64,000 nucleotides of DNA from Gyrodactylus bullatarudis (GCA_012064415.1 SSNU01000038.1:99630-163629), one strand, 5' to 3'. Numbered from the stretch's first letter, positions 42,201-52,520 are shown. A program made the numbers and translations. The notes: generated by a model from the sequence alone, not told the origin.

Positions 42201-45200
42201 TAAACTTTTTTTACAAAAACTCTTTTTTTTCTTTGAAAAGTCAGGAAAATTTTTTTTTTCGAATTCCATAAAGATATTGGATTCGAAAGTAAATTCAAAA
42301 AACGGCCTAATTTTGGTCAGATTGAATTTTCTCAGAAATTTTTTAAATTCCCACCCCTGATTGGCTTATTTCAATATGGAATTCGAAAAATAAATTTTTT
42401 TGTAAAAAAAGTATATTCTCATCTTCTATACCGAACTATTTAATTCAAAATCATGACATTAGAGTAGAACTCAATTTTTAAAACTATCAAAATTACAATT
42501 CCCGAACAGATTTTAGTAAGATTTTAGCAGATACAGAGGATTCTATATACATGTACAAATCTACATGTATAAATCTATTCTCAGAACTATCTGAGAACAA
42601 GGTAAAAAGGAGTGAAATAATATTAATTTACTAAAGCTAATTAATATGAAGATGGGAATTTATGATTTTTACAAAATTCTTAATTTTTTCATCAAGAAAT
42701 CGAATTTGATCAAGATTTTTTGAAAACTAGATCATAAGGGCTTCTTTCACGATACGGAGAAAAAAAATTTAGAAAAAATCAAAATACGGCAAATTTTAAA
42801 TCTTGAAGTAGCGACAAAATCCCATTATTTTAACTTTGAAAATTTTTATTGATTTGAATGTGAGAGAGTGATCAAAAGCTGATTTTTAGGATCACAATAA
42901 GTCAAAAAAACCGATTATTATCATAAAAATTTTGATAAATTCGTCATTTTTCAGGGATCTTGAAATATCAAATTTCATCGACTTTCAAGTAGAGAAAATG
43001 ATCAAAAAACCAAAATTTAATTTTCACACGATTATGGGGTGATTCTTAAAACCAGATTCAGTATATTTAATTTCTTTGAATAATTGGGATCCTAAAACTC
43101 AACTTTTGATCACTCTCTCAAATTGAAATCAACAAAAAAATTTTAACTCAAAGTTCAAAAAAATTGGAACTTGGCGCTATTTCAAGATTTCAAATTTGCC
43201 ATATTTTCCTTAAAAATTGATTTTTTCTTAATTTTTTTTCTCCGTGTCGTGAAAGAGGCCCTCATGATCTAGATTCTAAAAAATCTTGATCAAATTCGAT
43301 TTCTTGATGAAAAAATAAGAGTCTTGTAAAAATCATAAATTCTCATCTTCATATTAACTAGGTGTATATCGCATTAGATACTATACCCAATAAGCCATCC
43401 CGTAAATTAATTATATATTTTTAAAAGATGTAAAACATACCTTCTCTCCCAGAAATGTTGGAGTATTTCTAAATGCATTTTCAAACCGTCAAATCTGAAA
43501 ATACTTGTGTATTTAGTTAAACATCTTTAGAGCGGTTCTCTAATTCATATTCATTCATTCATCAAATATTTTTTAGTTCTCGTGGCATGAATACCTTCTC
43601 ATTTCGTCCACATTGTGGAGAAGCAGGAAACGTAATGCATCTTGGAGCTGCTTTTTTGCTTTCTGAGTCCATCAACCATGGACTTTTATTGCGTAAAGCC
43701 CCCGTCTTACAATATCTCTATTATTTAGCTCAAGTAAGTCTTGTTTATATTTAAGATTATTCGGTAATACAAGCGATTAGTTCATAAAAAAATCTCTGCC
43801 CCAAAATTTTTCTAAGTCCAAAAATTATTCGTGAAAGGTTCACTACTGAGGCACCAACCCACTCTACCCTATTGCTACACATTATACGCGTTATTCAACT
43901 AACGGACTTTCACACCTATGAACAAAGACTATTCATTCATTCTTCACTATCTTTACATTCAGCTCAAGTATAATTATAAATCAACTATAGAATCAAACAG
44001 TGAATTTATTTGGAACACAACATAGATTTATTTATCTTAAAATTTAAAAAATTGACATGCATCCAATAAGTTTTCAAAGTGTTGTTTTAAAGTGTATTGC
44101 TTATTATTATATCTAGCAACAAATGCCTTAATTTTGGCATGGGCTTGGCGAGGACTTGAGGATTTGTGTATCGATTCCCTCCAGGTTCTCCAGACACGCT
44201 CGATGTTGTTCGTATGAACATCAGGATCCTGTGGGTGTAAATAATTACGCTTATGATTTACAGTTCGATGATCATATCCGATGATCAATCAGAGAAAAAT
44301 TGTAACCGAAAGACCTGTTCATCTTGCAACTTAGAGTAACTTATGACGATCGTTTGCATCCCAAGATATTTATACTTGTTTTTTATGCAGAGAAACATAG
44401 GAATGCATGTATGTTATAATTTGGGATAAATTTGATATTTTCTATGAATAAATAGTTATTAAATCAGAAATAATTAGCAAGTAACTATGTTGTAATGTAG
44501 TAGGTATCATCAATTATATATCGATTATATTTAAATCAACTTTGCGTTTTCTTTGAGAAATGCGCATTTGGTTTTAAATATATCTTCTTATATAATTCCT
44601 AAATTATGTATTTAAGTGGATTTTCGGACGTTTTTGAACAACTACGTGAATCACTCCAACGTAATAATCTTTCCAACCATATCCCTGAACAGAATAACCT
44701 TTTTTGTACAATCTTAGCTTCTAATTCTAAACTTTATCACACTTATGGCCAGTTGAAGTTTTACCGAGAATGTCTTGAAAGGAACCAATTTCCAAGATCT
44801 TATTGGAAGAAAGTCCCCAGAGATGTTCGTTTCCATAGAGAAGAACACGTCGTCCTCAAGGTTAGAGAAGATATTCAGAACTTCGAAGAACGAACTCAAG
44901 TTTTATTAAATTTCATTGCTAATAAGTTGGTTCTCATGGAAATCGATAATGATTTTAATGATGCTTTACTACGTTTCTTTGTTGAATCGGGTGAAGCAAT
45001 AAGNNNNNNNNNNNNNNNNNNNNNNNNNNNNNNNNNNNNNNNNNNNNNNNNNNNNNNNNNNNNNNNNNNNNNNNNNNNNNNNNNNNNNNNNNNNNNNNNN
45101 NNNNNNNNNNNNNNNNNNNNNNNNNNNNNNNNNNNNNNNNNNNNNNNNNNNNNNNNNNNNNNNNNNNNNNNNNNNNNNNNNNNNNNNNNNNNNNNNNNNN

Positions 45201-47537
45201 NNNNNNNNNNNNNNNNNNNNNNATATAAAAATAATTTATAATTATAATAACAATAAATTCACTGTTTGATTCTATAGTTGATTTATAATTATACTTGAGC
45301 TGAATGTAAAGATAGTGAAGAATGAATGAATAGTCTTTGTTCATAGGTGTGAAAGTCCGTTAGTTGAATAACGCGTATAATGTGTAGCAATAGGGTAGAG
45401 TGGGTTGGTGCCTCAGTAGTGAACCTTTCACGAATAATTTTTGGACTTAGAAAAATTTTGGGGCAGAGATTTTTTTAGGAGCTAATCGCTTGTATTACCG
45501 ATTATTCCCTTGGTGCAAAAGTTGGTTCTTTAGAATCACAATTAGACAAGGAAAACTAATGTGTGAATTTATATATAATAGATTTTTATTTAATTTTAAG
45601 ATTATATAAAAAAATTACAAAAATAATTGTGGTTATCTGGTATAAATTGATAAAGATAATTACATATCTGGTTTATTTCATGTCTTAATGCATATGTTAA
45701 TCTGGAAGCGCGATCTCAGTGGTAGAATTGTGTGCAGTAGAATTAAAAAACCTGAGCCAGATCTGAGATTATATCTGGAGAGTTGATTTGGCGTTCGGTT
45801 GCTGTAGAGGGAAGCTGAGGCGGCAATTCTACGAAGCCAAAGAGGGTGCATGTTTTATAGTTCCAGGAGAGTTTTGTATGAGTGAGGTCCAAAGCAAGAC
45901 CTGAGGTAGATAAATTGGATTCTTTCAAGCTTTTTGGGGGATTTGACATAGAACTCCAGATCCGTAATCGAAATTAGGGAGAATAACTCCTTTGAGCAAA
46001 GTGAGTCGGATTTTAGATGAGATAACAATTTTTCGCAGAAAAAAGCATTTACAATTTATTGCTTTTAGTACGATAAGGGTATTAAGTTTAGAGTCGTAGT
46101 TCAACCCCAGATCATTGACGGAGTCGACGATAACTTGATTATAAGATGGTTCAATAGGGATCTCGTTAGTAAGAGGCATGATTTTCGTTTTCGAGTGGTT
46201 AATCGATAGTCCAATTCGAGAGAGGGATGACTGGATATGATTTAATTCTGTTTCGATGACATTCGTACCATTTTGGATTGGTAGGAGGATTTTAATGTCA
46301 TCTGCATATTTGAAATAGTGGACTGAGCTGCCGGATGGTTTTATATCAGAATAAACTAGGTTGAATAGGGTCGGACCAATAATCGAGCCTTGAGGGACAC
46401 CGGAGGTGATTTTTGTTGATTTCGATTTATTTCTACTGCTCACGAATAATAATTAGTGAAGCTTTCCATAATCGAAACAATTAGTTTCCTTGTCTGAATT
46501 TAATCCTGAAAGACAAACTTTTTTCGCTATCTGAAAGGATTTATTAAACAATTTGGAAAATAAATGAGAAATTTATTCTGATTGATTTTGAATGCTATTA
46601 AAGATATATTCTTAAAAATGGGTTGGTTTAAGCCGTAAAAATCAAAGAATATTTCTAACATTCAGTTTTTGAGTTATTCAAGGTTTTCAAAATACTTGAA
46701 ATTTGCCACTTTTTTCCAAATTTGAAAAAGGAAGAGCAAAAAAATCACTAAAACCTGTTGCCTGATCACTTTGAGCTATGACTGGTAGTTTCCAAAATAT
46801 CGTTTTTTGTAGAAATTAAATTTTTACAAAATTAATTTTTATCAAGTTGATTTATATGTCTCTTCGATGGCGAATTGAACTCTCCTTTAGCTGAATTTTA
46901 GCATGCTGAAATTTTATTTCAAACTTTTTTTGAGAATAAAATTAAAAATTGGGGAAATTTTTGAGAAAATCTCGAAAACAGTATGTTATAAATTATTGCC
47001 AAATTTCGTTTGGATTTCCTTTTTTCCTCAGAAGATCTTTTATGAAGGACTAAAAAAATATTTTTCTTTTAGATTGGTATCGCAATGTCACCGTTGAGTA
47101 ATAACTCATTGTTTCTGGATTATCATAGAAACCCAATGAATGATTATCTCACAAGAGGTCTCAATGTAAGCCTTAGCACTGATGATCCGCTCCAATTCCA
47201 TTTTACCAAGGAACCTCTGATGGAGGAATATTCTATTGCAACTCAAGTGTGGAAACTTAACGCAGCTGACATGTGTGAACTGGCTAGGAATAGTGTCTTG
47301 ACTAGCGGCTTCTCTGATGTAATAAAATCACACTGGTTCGGACCTCACTACAAAGAGGAAGGTGTCCTTGGCAATGATATAACACGTACAAACGTTCCAA
47401 ACATTCGTGTATCATATCGGTATGAAAATTTAACAAATGAATTACGAATTTTGATCAGTGGCCTTAGTGATCATCGTAAAAACGTCAAGAATAAACTCCC
47501 TCAAGAGACAAATGAAAACAACTCAAAGATAATATAA
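12272..47537 (+). CDS. AMPD2: AMP deaminase (AMPD2-like), 12 exons, complete
   Basis: Exons: 12272-12293, 12410-12489, 12541-13029, 14608-14806, 21283-21389, 30534-30794, 31284-31421, 32655-32852, 35922-36122, 39757-40007, 43577-43733, 47073-47537. All junctions are GT-AG, the phases match, and the total is 855 aa plus stop. The enzyme deaminates AMP to IMP and ammonia in the cytosol, in the purine nucleotide cycle. Zinc and catalytic residues are visible: THIHA (H390, H392), DVHADRN near 452, RPHCGEAG (H661, E664) and SLSTDDP (734-740). The [11 protein letters not shown] block is also intact. The N-terminal 190 residues are divergent, as usual in AMPDs; FQRVQIS and the DHPINPP-like stretch favour AMPD2 over AMPD3. 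The start is a 22-nt coding exon (MSKDKGH) whose phase fits the next exon exactly. The first introns are 116 and 51 nt, later ones 0.5-9 kb and full of repeats. Confidence 0.96.
19797..20986. mobile_element. TIR-flanked element interrupted by an assembly gap
   Basis: Inverted ends at about 19797-19860 and 20920-20986 share taagtatacacctatagaac on the left and its complement on the right, continuing with small gaps through ttttaaatgatcttgagac. The interior is almost all N (19905-20839), so neither coding content nor class can be read. No clear target-site duplication was found. Confidence 0.5.
19905..20839. other. Assembly gap (935 N)
   Basis: Run of N. The apparent ORFs spanning it are artefacts of translating N. 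Confidence 1.
21609..21962. mobile_element. piggyBac-like MITE (354 bp, TTAA-flanked)
   Basis: TTAA at 21605-21608 and 21963-21966 flank ends reading CCCTATCGAGACG and, inverted, CCCTTTCGTGAGG. The TTAA duplication with CCC-starting inverted ends is the piggyBac signature. The ends match imperfectly and there is no ORF, so this is a decayed non-autonomous copy. Confidence 0.5.
22018..22445 (+). repeat. Fragment of the fold-back MITE family
   Basis: Begins ataaagctaattgatgaag and runs parallel to 51281-51720 over about 400 bp, sharing aatcctactcatg, aggttgatcaaaagagtttt and aatcaattcaactgaa. Only one end is recognisable. Confidence 0.55.
27333..28727 (+). mobile_element. Tc3-like (Tc1/mariner) element with IR/DR ends
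   Basis: TA duplications at 27331-27332 and 28728-28729 flank TIRs of about 216 bp (27333-27549 and 28511-28727) that begin TAGTGGTCG. Each TIR carries the motif atgtgaggcact twice in direct orientation, once near the outer end and once near the inner end, matching the IR/DR layout of Tc3- and Sleeping Beauty-type elements. The right inner copy has a variant (gtgcccc). The interior holds a broken transposase. Confidence 0.8.
28049..28330 (+). pseudogene. Tc3-like transposase pseudogene
   Basis: In frame with GAT at 28082 the plus strand reads [20 protein letters not shown] and, after one stop, TMVCSAM and [17 protein letters not shown]. This matches the central DDE region of Tc3/TcA transposases (family pattern SDEKKFNLDGPDG... 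then VMVWGA). The first catalytic Asp position reads Asn (VSNEDKF for FSDEKKF). Stops lie at 28046 and 28206, and no intact N-terminal helix-turn-helix is visible, so the gene is dead. Confidence 0.72.
29355..29988. mobile_element. piggyBac-like MITE (634 bp, TTAA-flanked)
   Basis: TTAA at 29351-29354 and 29989-29992; ends CCCTTTCGATACCA perfectly inverted over 14 bases. There is no ORF. Terminal CCC with a TTAA duplication places it with piggyBac-type MITEs. Confidence 0.75.
31684..32234. mobile_element. Fold-back MITE copy A (551 bp)
   Basis: Starts AAGCTAGTTAATATGAAGAT after TA (31682-31683) and ends with the inverted counterpart (atcttcataataactagg) before TA (32235-32236). About 410 bp (31825-32234) is nearly identical to 42956-43364. 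No ORF. The TA flanks suggest a Tc1/mariner-mobilised MITE. Confidence 0.68.
33852..34522. repeat. Inverted pair of LTR-like sequences around a gap
   Basis: 33852-34096 and 34287-34522 are inverted copies that match essentially perfectly where known. Read on the plus strand, the right copy has a TATA-like tataaatacatg, then aataaagagctc, and a boundary-like ctacctaca, the order expected in an LTR. It shares tctgattggc with the LTR-like segment beside the Gypsy remnant at 57.5 kb. The homology extends about 30 bp past the ctacctaca boundary. Confidence 0.55.
34097..34286. other. Assembly gap (190 N)
   Basis: Run of N between two inverted identical arms. A hairpin that blocked sequencing or assembly is the likely cause. 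The mirrored ORFs spanning it are artefacts. Confidence 1.
35298..35529. mobile_element. MULE-like fold-back MITE with 10-bp TSD
   Basis: A perfect 10-bp direct duplication ACTCTATATT lies at 35288-35297 and 35530-35539. Inside it, TIRs of about 70 bp begin AGACTTGAACGAAATTTTGC. At 232 bp with no ORF, the 9-11-bp duplication plus long TIRs point to a Mutator-type MITE. Confidence 0.72.
36123..39756. other. AMPD intron of 3.6 kb
   Basis: Apart from MITE copy B, 37640-37830 has several copies of a short phrase built on gtgtagtcaaaaat(a/g)taaaaac. Small ORFs at 37283 and 38564 are low-complexity lysine/phenylalanine readings of AT-rich DNA and are not called. No further exon was seen. Confidence 0.45.
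36690..37570. mobile_element. Fold-back MITE copy B (881 bp)
   Basis: Outer ends AACCTAATTGACATGAAGAT (left) and its inverse (right) lie between TA dinucleotides. A long inner palindrome pairs about 36760-36960 with 37070-37320, sharing cctaattt(c/t)ggtc, cgaagcagttaa and atcgataaaaat in inverse orientation. A related segment lies at 52130-52440. Confidence 0.65.
41187..41604. mobile_element. Fold-back MITE copy C (418 bp)
   Basis: Starts AAGCTAAATAACATGAAGTT after TA (41185-41186) and ends with the inverted cttcatatcaaccaacttt before TA. Internal inverse matches include cctactca(t) and catgaaaataat. No ORF of its own; the short ORFs read from it are shadows. Confidence 0.62.
42634..43364. 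mobile_element. Fold-back MITE copy D (731 bp)
   Basis: Starts AAGCTAATTAATATGAAGAT after TA (42632-42633) and ends with the inverse before TA (43365-43366). The right 410 bp is almost identical to copy A at 31825-32234, so both copies are young. It sits 212 bp upstream of AMPD exon 43577-43733. Confidence 0.68.
44037..44288 (-). pseudogene. ISXO2-like transposase, C-terminal fragment
   Basis: The 83-aa reading has [15 protein letters not shown] followed by [14 protein letters not shown], the C-terminal half of ISXO2/IS1016-type DDE domains, with the presumed catalytic Glu in NIE. It ends naturally beside the left TIR. The two upstream Asp motifs and the N-terminal part are not found upstream in any frame, so the element cannot move itself. 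Confidence 0.7.
44606..45003 (+). CDS. Unrecognised ORF inside the Merlin-like element, cut by a gap
   Basis: At least 132 codons from ATG 44606, open to the gap at 45004. The composition looks genuinely coding: charged, mixed residues with motifs such as [15 protein letters not shown] and [12 protein letters not shown]. It matches no family I know. It is divergent from the transposase fragment. Its first 20 codons and 60 bp of leader recur inverted at 56352-56476, so the unit is itself repetitive. It could be element cargo, a captured host exon, or part of another nested element. Confidence 0.45.
45004..45222. other. Assembly gap (219 N)
   Basis: Run of N inside the Merlin-like element. It hides the end of the plus-strand ORF. 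Confidence 1.
45743..46443 (-). pseudogene. Non-LTR (Jockey/CR1-type) reverse transcriptase fragment
   Basis: Frame 46443-45925 carries [14 protein letters not shown] and KYADDIKI, the RT motif B and the YADD catalytic motif of non-LTR retrotransposons, then [11 protein letters not shown] frame change near 45935 leads into 45949-45743. The endonuclease and RT start are absent, so this is a 5'-truncated, frameshifted remnant in the last AMPD intron, antisense to the gene. Confidence 0.85.
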
Positions 47538-48069
47538 GCTCTCATTTTCTCGACTGATCGGGAATTCTTTCATTGAAATAGAGATTTTTTTCATATTACA
47601 CTGTCATTACTAAAAAGACAATTTGCAATATTGAATTATGATTATAGTAATCAATCATTGATTACGTTTGATTCCAAGTTTCGTTGATTTTGTTACACTA
47701 TGAAAAAAAACCAAAAAGCATACTCTCTCCTAATTCTATTTAATAGTTTTTTCTCATCCATTATGTTTATTTATCAAAACTCGTTGTTATTAATTGAATA
47801 AATATAGATTTCTAATTAACATGTCTCTCCAAGCGGTATTCAATTTTTTATGCTGTAGATATTATCTACCGACGTGATTAGAAATTCTAATTCATCATTT
47901 TTCGCTACATTTTTTCAACAACGAAGCTGATAAGTTGAGAATAAGAATGTAAGACAAAGTGCAGAATTCAAAATCTGATTTAATATACATTTTAAAACAA
48001 GAGAATATTATACAATCTTTAAAACACTTTTGTTCTTTTGTATGAGTTATAAATTAGTTCAACTATTTA
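47538..48069. other. AMPD 3' flank with a duplicated segment
   Basis: An AATAAA at about 47797-47802 could be the AMPD polyadenylation signal. Bases 47735-47931 recur at 59637-59845 in the same orientation at roughly 90% identity. Confidence 0.5.
47735..47931 (+). repeat. Direct repeat, proximal copy
   Basis: Shares atagttttttctcatccatt, ttgaataaatatagatttct and tgtctctccaagcggta with 59637-59845. It lies 200 bp past the AMPD stop and includes the AATAAA. Confidence 0.8.
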
Positions 48070-50203
48070 TCATCCTCTCCCCTCAATTTCCTCCATAAGC
48101 CGCTCAGTCTTTTTCCTGGCCCGAGAGCCCGCCCGAATTTGTAGTAGAGGTGGGACAACCATTGCCACTTGTTCTGGATCAGTCAGGTCTGTCACTTCTG
48201 GTGTAGCGTCCACCGAAACCGGTTCCAACTCATGCGATTCCCTTGATGTTATAGCCTGTTGGGTTTCCATCACATCTGCTACGTGCACCAGTCTCCCACG
48301 ATCATCCCTTACAGTGCAGTCCGATACTCTTGTCACTTCCCTGGACTGAGACCAGCCCTTGCGTTCATTCTCATGAAGAATTTTAGATTCCCTCTTCATT
48401 CTAGATCTGTAGGTGAAGATCGCAAGACTGGGTGTCATTCCTCTTGTGTCAGGGCTATTGTTTCTGTCACATACGAAATTTGCTACCGCCGAATTTATAT
48501 CTCCGCCATTTTTATCATAAAACTTCCTGAGGTCTCTGATAGCCCCTTCCGCAACACCGTTCGATTCATGGTGTCCAGGTGGTGTGGTGATAAGTGTTGT
48601 TCCAAACTCATTGAGGAACCTTCTCGTGTAATCGGCCACACTGTGCATGAAGATTTTATTCAAGGTTTCCACCAAAAATTCTGCCGACAACTTAGCTAAC
48701 TTCCGAACAGAACAAAACTTCGACAATGCATCTATGTAGACCAGCCAGAGTTTCCCTCCAACAAACGCCACATCAGTATGTACCCTCTGCATGGCTCTTT
48801 CTACCTCCTTCCAATGACTTAGATTCGAGTTCACCTTATGTCTTCTATTCCTCAGACACGTCATACAACCCTGAATACACTTCTTTACATCTTCATATAA
48901 ACCCGGCCACCAACATATTTCCTTCGCTCTCTCATAGATACGAGCCTCGAACGGATGTCCCTCATGCAAGATTGACAGGACTTCAGTTCTCAGATTCTCA
49001 GGTGCTACAACTCTGCCACCGCGGTACACAACACCATCATCAACATCAAGCTCTTCCTTCAGTTTCGCATAGTTGAGTAACTCCTTTGTTTTCCTCTTCC
49101 AGCCTTCCTTGATCTGACGAATCAGTGTGAGATAATGAGCATCTCTGTGCCCTTTGATGCGATCACAAATACTGGATACCATCACCATGCTTTCTACTGT
49201 GTTTACCGAAGGGATCACTCTGAATTCTTCATCTGCCACGCTCTCATCCACTCGTGAAAGGGCATTCGGTAACGCCATTTTGCACCCTCCTTGTATTTGA
49301 TGTCAAAGTTGAACATTGACAACCATTGCCGCCAGCCATCTATCCTGGACGCCAATCTGCGATTTTCGTTGTGATCGGCGAAGATATATTGCAAAGGCTC
49401 ATGATCAGTCTGAATAGTGAATTTCTTGCCAACGAGGAACCTGTAAAACCTCCGTAAACAATACACTACTGCCAGTGCTTCACGTTCAATATTGGAGTAT
49501 CTCTTCTCAGCCTCCTTGAGGAGGCGACTGCCGTATCCGACCACTTCCTTCATTTCTGAATCATAGGAGAGTACCGCACCAATCCCACTACCAGATGCAT
49601 CTGTGCTCATCACCAGGCATCTTTTAGGGTCAAACGGTCTCAGCGTGCTGTTGGCTATATCTGTTAGGATGGCTTTGGTGGTGCCCCTGTGCCTGGCCGT
49701 CCACTCCCATTGCACGTCTTTTCTGAGCAGCTTGAATATGTCCACCAACTTCTCTGAGTACTTTTCACAAAAATTTCCGTAGTGCTGAAATGCTCCAAGC
49801 AAACTTTGCAATTCAGCCTTACATTTAGGATCCACTATGCTTTGCAGTTTCTCCACACGACCCGGGTCAGGTTGAAGTCCGTTTTCGTTGATCAGAAATC
49901 TCATGAAACTTATCTGAGCCGTTTTGTACTGCAGTTTTGGTTGATTCACAGTGAAGTTCCTCTTCTTGAGTCTAGTCATAACCTCATTATACGTTTCATC
50001 ATGTTCCTGGGCATCGACACCACCAATGAGGATATCGTCTTGGAACACCGCCACTCTAGGAATATCACCAAGCATCCTAGTCATTGCCTCTTGAAATATG
50101 CTTGGGGCTGCTGACAATCCAAACTGCAATCTAGTGAAGACATAGTAGCCTTTATGGGTTGAGATACAAGTTAAATACTGTGAATCCTCATGCAGCTTTA
50201 TCT
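48070..50203 (-). pseudogene. Ty3/Gypsy pol remnant 1 (RT, RNase H, integrase)
   Basis: Frame 50203-49215 holds the RT core (FQDDILIG) and RNase H (STDASGSGIGA, then TDHEPLQYIF). A frameshift near 49285 leads into 49278-48070: an HHCC finger (HEGH ... CIQGCMTC) and an integrase core with the first Asp (VHTDVAF) and the Glu region (HHESNGVAEG). The second Asp motif (usually SDNG) is deleted between KIFMHSVA and DYTRRFLNEF. Upstream the element stops abruptly at 50203, losing gag, protease and the RT start. GC content is visibly higher than the surroundings. It cannot be active. Confidence 0.92.
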
Positions 50204-50494
50204 GAAATTAAATTTGTACAAAATTAATTTTTATCAAGTTGATTTTTTAATATTTTTTTGATAGAAAACAGCCAATCAAATCAAACTTCATATTATAATA
50301 TTTGTTTGGGTTTAGTAAAACTATTTTTGTTTAGTTGAAAAAATAATATCTACCCTTGTGTTATGATAATATTCGCATAGATCTTGTTTGGATTTTGGAA
50401 AAACCTGCACACTATTTGCTTTTTTGTAAGTTTGTTTGCCTTTTATAATTATGTGCGAAACAAAATTTCAGAAAATGATGAAATTTAGATATGT

Positions 50495-50672
50495 TGCTCA
50501 GAATTTTACGCTGATTACAAATATACAAAAATTTCTTATGGTATGTTGACTACTTTTTGAGATATCCTTCTTCAAAGTTTTGTTGTCAGGCAAACATTAA
50601 TTTGATATAACTCCTATGGTTTATATGTTAATGAGCTGATTGACATGTCATTCAATAAATAATTAAATTTAC
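50495..50672. repeat. Inverted repeat, left arm (partner 53920-54095)
   Basis: 178 bp matching the inverse of 53920-54095 at high identity, including caaacattaatttgatataa, gagctgatt and ttcaataaataatt. The arms lie 3.2 kb apart. Confidence 0.75.
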
Positions 50673-50879
50673 TTTTTCGGAAGTTAGAAAACGGTCAATA
50701 ATGGAAAGGAAAATATTTAAAGATGAGATAGGACAGAGATGGGAAAAATCAGAATATTTTTTAACTTTTGGGATTGGAAGGATTTTTACTATAAGCCAGT
50801 TGTCGGGAATGAAACATAAATTTAAATAATTACATAAATTAATTAGAAAGTTATTAAAAAGAGAATTTAAAAGATTCAA
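50652..50879 (-). pseudogene. Non-LTR reverse transcriptase N-terminal fragment
   Basis: Reads FIPDNWLIVKILPIPKVKKY followed by DFSHLCPISSLN, which corresponds to the start of the RT domain in Jockey/CR1 elements (pattern P..W....V.PIPK...... .RPISLL). Only 75 codons; no other part of the element is adjacent. Confidence 0.72.
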
Positions 50880-51280
50880 CGAATTAAATTTGGAATCAAT
50901 TCTATTAATATTTACAAGAGTAAATAATGTTTTTAAAGTCTACAATATAAAAAACAGGAATATATTTTAATTTGAGATTCTGAGATTGAGTTTTAATTTC
51001 AAAATCCGAAACATTTTCAAAACTCTATATAATTTTTAGCATGATGATTATAACATTGAAAATTTGTGAGGTGAATTAATTTTCCATAAGCTTTCTGATG
51101 GTGTTCTTTTTAAAACTATATCATGTAAAACAAAAAAGTTTTTTGTTTGGTGTAATTTAAGAAAAAAAATTATACCAGAATATAGAGAAAAATAAGATCA
51201 ATATATATCTGTCTATTTAAAATTGACACATGTGTAAAAATACTAATAACAAGCCACAAGTCTACGCGTAAATAAACCTA

Positions 51281-52437
51281 AAGCTAATTGATATGAAGTT
51301 GGGAATCTATGATTTTTACAGAAATCTCGATATTTTCATCAATAATTCGAATTTGTTAAAGATTTTCTGGAATCCTACTCATGCTGCCCACTTTTACCAG
51401 TCTTTTAAATCTGAAAAAAATTATTTTTATGAAAAATATGGTCATTTATCAAATTCCCATTGAGAGCCAAAATCCCATTTTTTTGAACTTTGAGCTGAAA
51501 ATTTTTGTTGATTTGAAAATTGGAGGTTGATCAAAAGAGTTTTTTCAGAATCAAGATTAGACAGGAAAATCAATTCAACTGAACCTGATCTTATGCTTAA
51601 CCTTATTATCATTTGGGAGCGGAATTTCGTTTTTTTTATCATTTTCACTACTTGAAAATCAATGAAATTTCGATAATTCAAAATCTCTCGAAAATTGCAT
51701 TCCAATTATACTGGTGGTATTGAACTTTGAAAAAAAATGATTTGAACACATCATAGTTTTCTTTGAGCACTCTCGAATAACCTAATATATATTAGGTATA
51801 GTATACTAGAGATCTTATTTGATTACTGATGTGATGGAGAGTAAACAGGATTAGTTTGTAAACTCCAAGTCATCACTTTCGTACGCCAACAATATTTATA
51901 GTACTTCAAAGATTTGTGACACGTTTTACAGACTGAATTTGGTGCGAAATCTTTATTGCTATCAATCAGAGTTAATCCAAAAGTATTGAAATAAGAATCG
52001 ATGTGATCCAATATAGATTCTAACATTCTATTTACCCTCACTTAGACTCATATAATGCACTTATCTCTGTCTCAGGGATTCAACCACTCTGGGCTCGCAG
52101 ATATGCATTCTTAGTGAAAAAATTCACTATCCAAATACGAAATCTTCGTCTAATTTTGATCCTGAATATCGATATTTAACTGCTTCAAATCTTTGAAATC
52201 GATAAAAATTTTGGATTTGAAAGTTGAAAAAGTGTAAATTTGAAACATTTCCGAAATTCAAAATACGGCTCAATTTTGGTCAGATTAAATTTTTTTCAGA
52301 ATTTTTTTTTGTTTTCAAAACTAATCAGCTCATTTCATAGTGGAATCCAAAAAATAAATTTTTTCCTGACTTTCTGGATAAAAATATTGAGTTTTTTGTA
52401 AAAATAGTAAATTCTCATCTTCATGTCAACTAGCTTT
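51281..52437. mobile_element. Fold-back MITE copy E (1,157 bp, probably composite)
   Basis: Starts AAGCTAATTGATATGAAGTT after TA (51279-51280) and ends with inverted catgtcaactagctt before TA (52438-52439). The left third parallels 22018-22445. The right third parallels MITE copy B (37070-37320). The middle, including a small CxxC-containing ORF, is unlike either, so this may be two fragments or an element with captured sequence. Confidence 0.5.
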
Positions 52438-52520
52438 AGTAGCTACAATCTACGTTATGATAAGTTTAAATCTAATTTTTATTGTCTGCTTTTAATTCTA
52501 TCTACGCAAAATTTGAATTA

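Larger units (their letters stand above)
43762..45500. mobile_element. Merlin/ISXO2-like DNA transposon with 255-bp TIRs
   Basis: TIRs 43762-44016 and 45246-45500 begin CGGTAATACAAGCGATTAG and differ at only a few bases over 255 bp. ATTATT occurs directly outside both ends (43756-43761, 45501-45506); this 6-bp repeat is shorter than the 8-9 bp usual for Merlin. The interior carries the 3' part of an ISXO2-type transposase (minus) and an unrelated ORF (plus), then a 219-bp gap. The left end lies 28 bp after the AMPD exon 11 donor. Confidence 0.75.

Noticed and set aside
44606..45003. ORF considered as an AMPD exon
   Set aside because: AMPD exons 43577-43733 and 47073-47537 join directly in phase and match the family without any insertion.
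48259..49076. Plus-strand ORFs of 116-146 codons
   Set aside because: Antisense shadows of the Gypsy integrase, open because of its higher GC content.
51823..52041. 72-codon minus ORF with one CxxC motif
   Set aside because: A single CxxC without further metal ligands or family similarity; it lies within a composite repeat.
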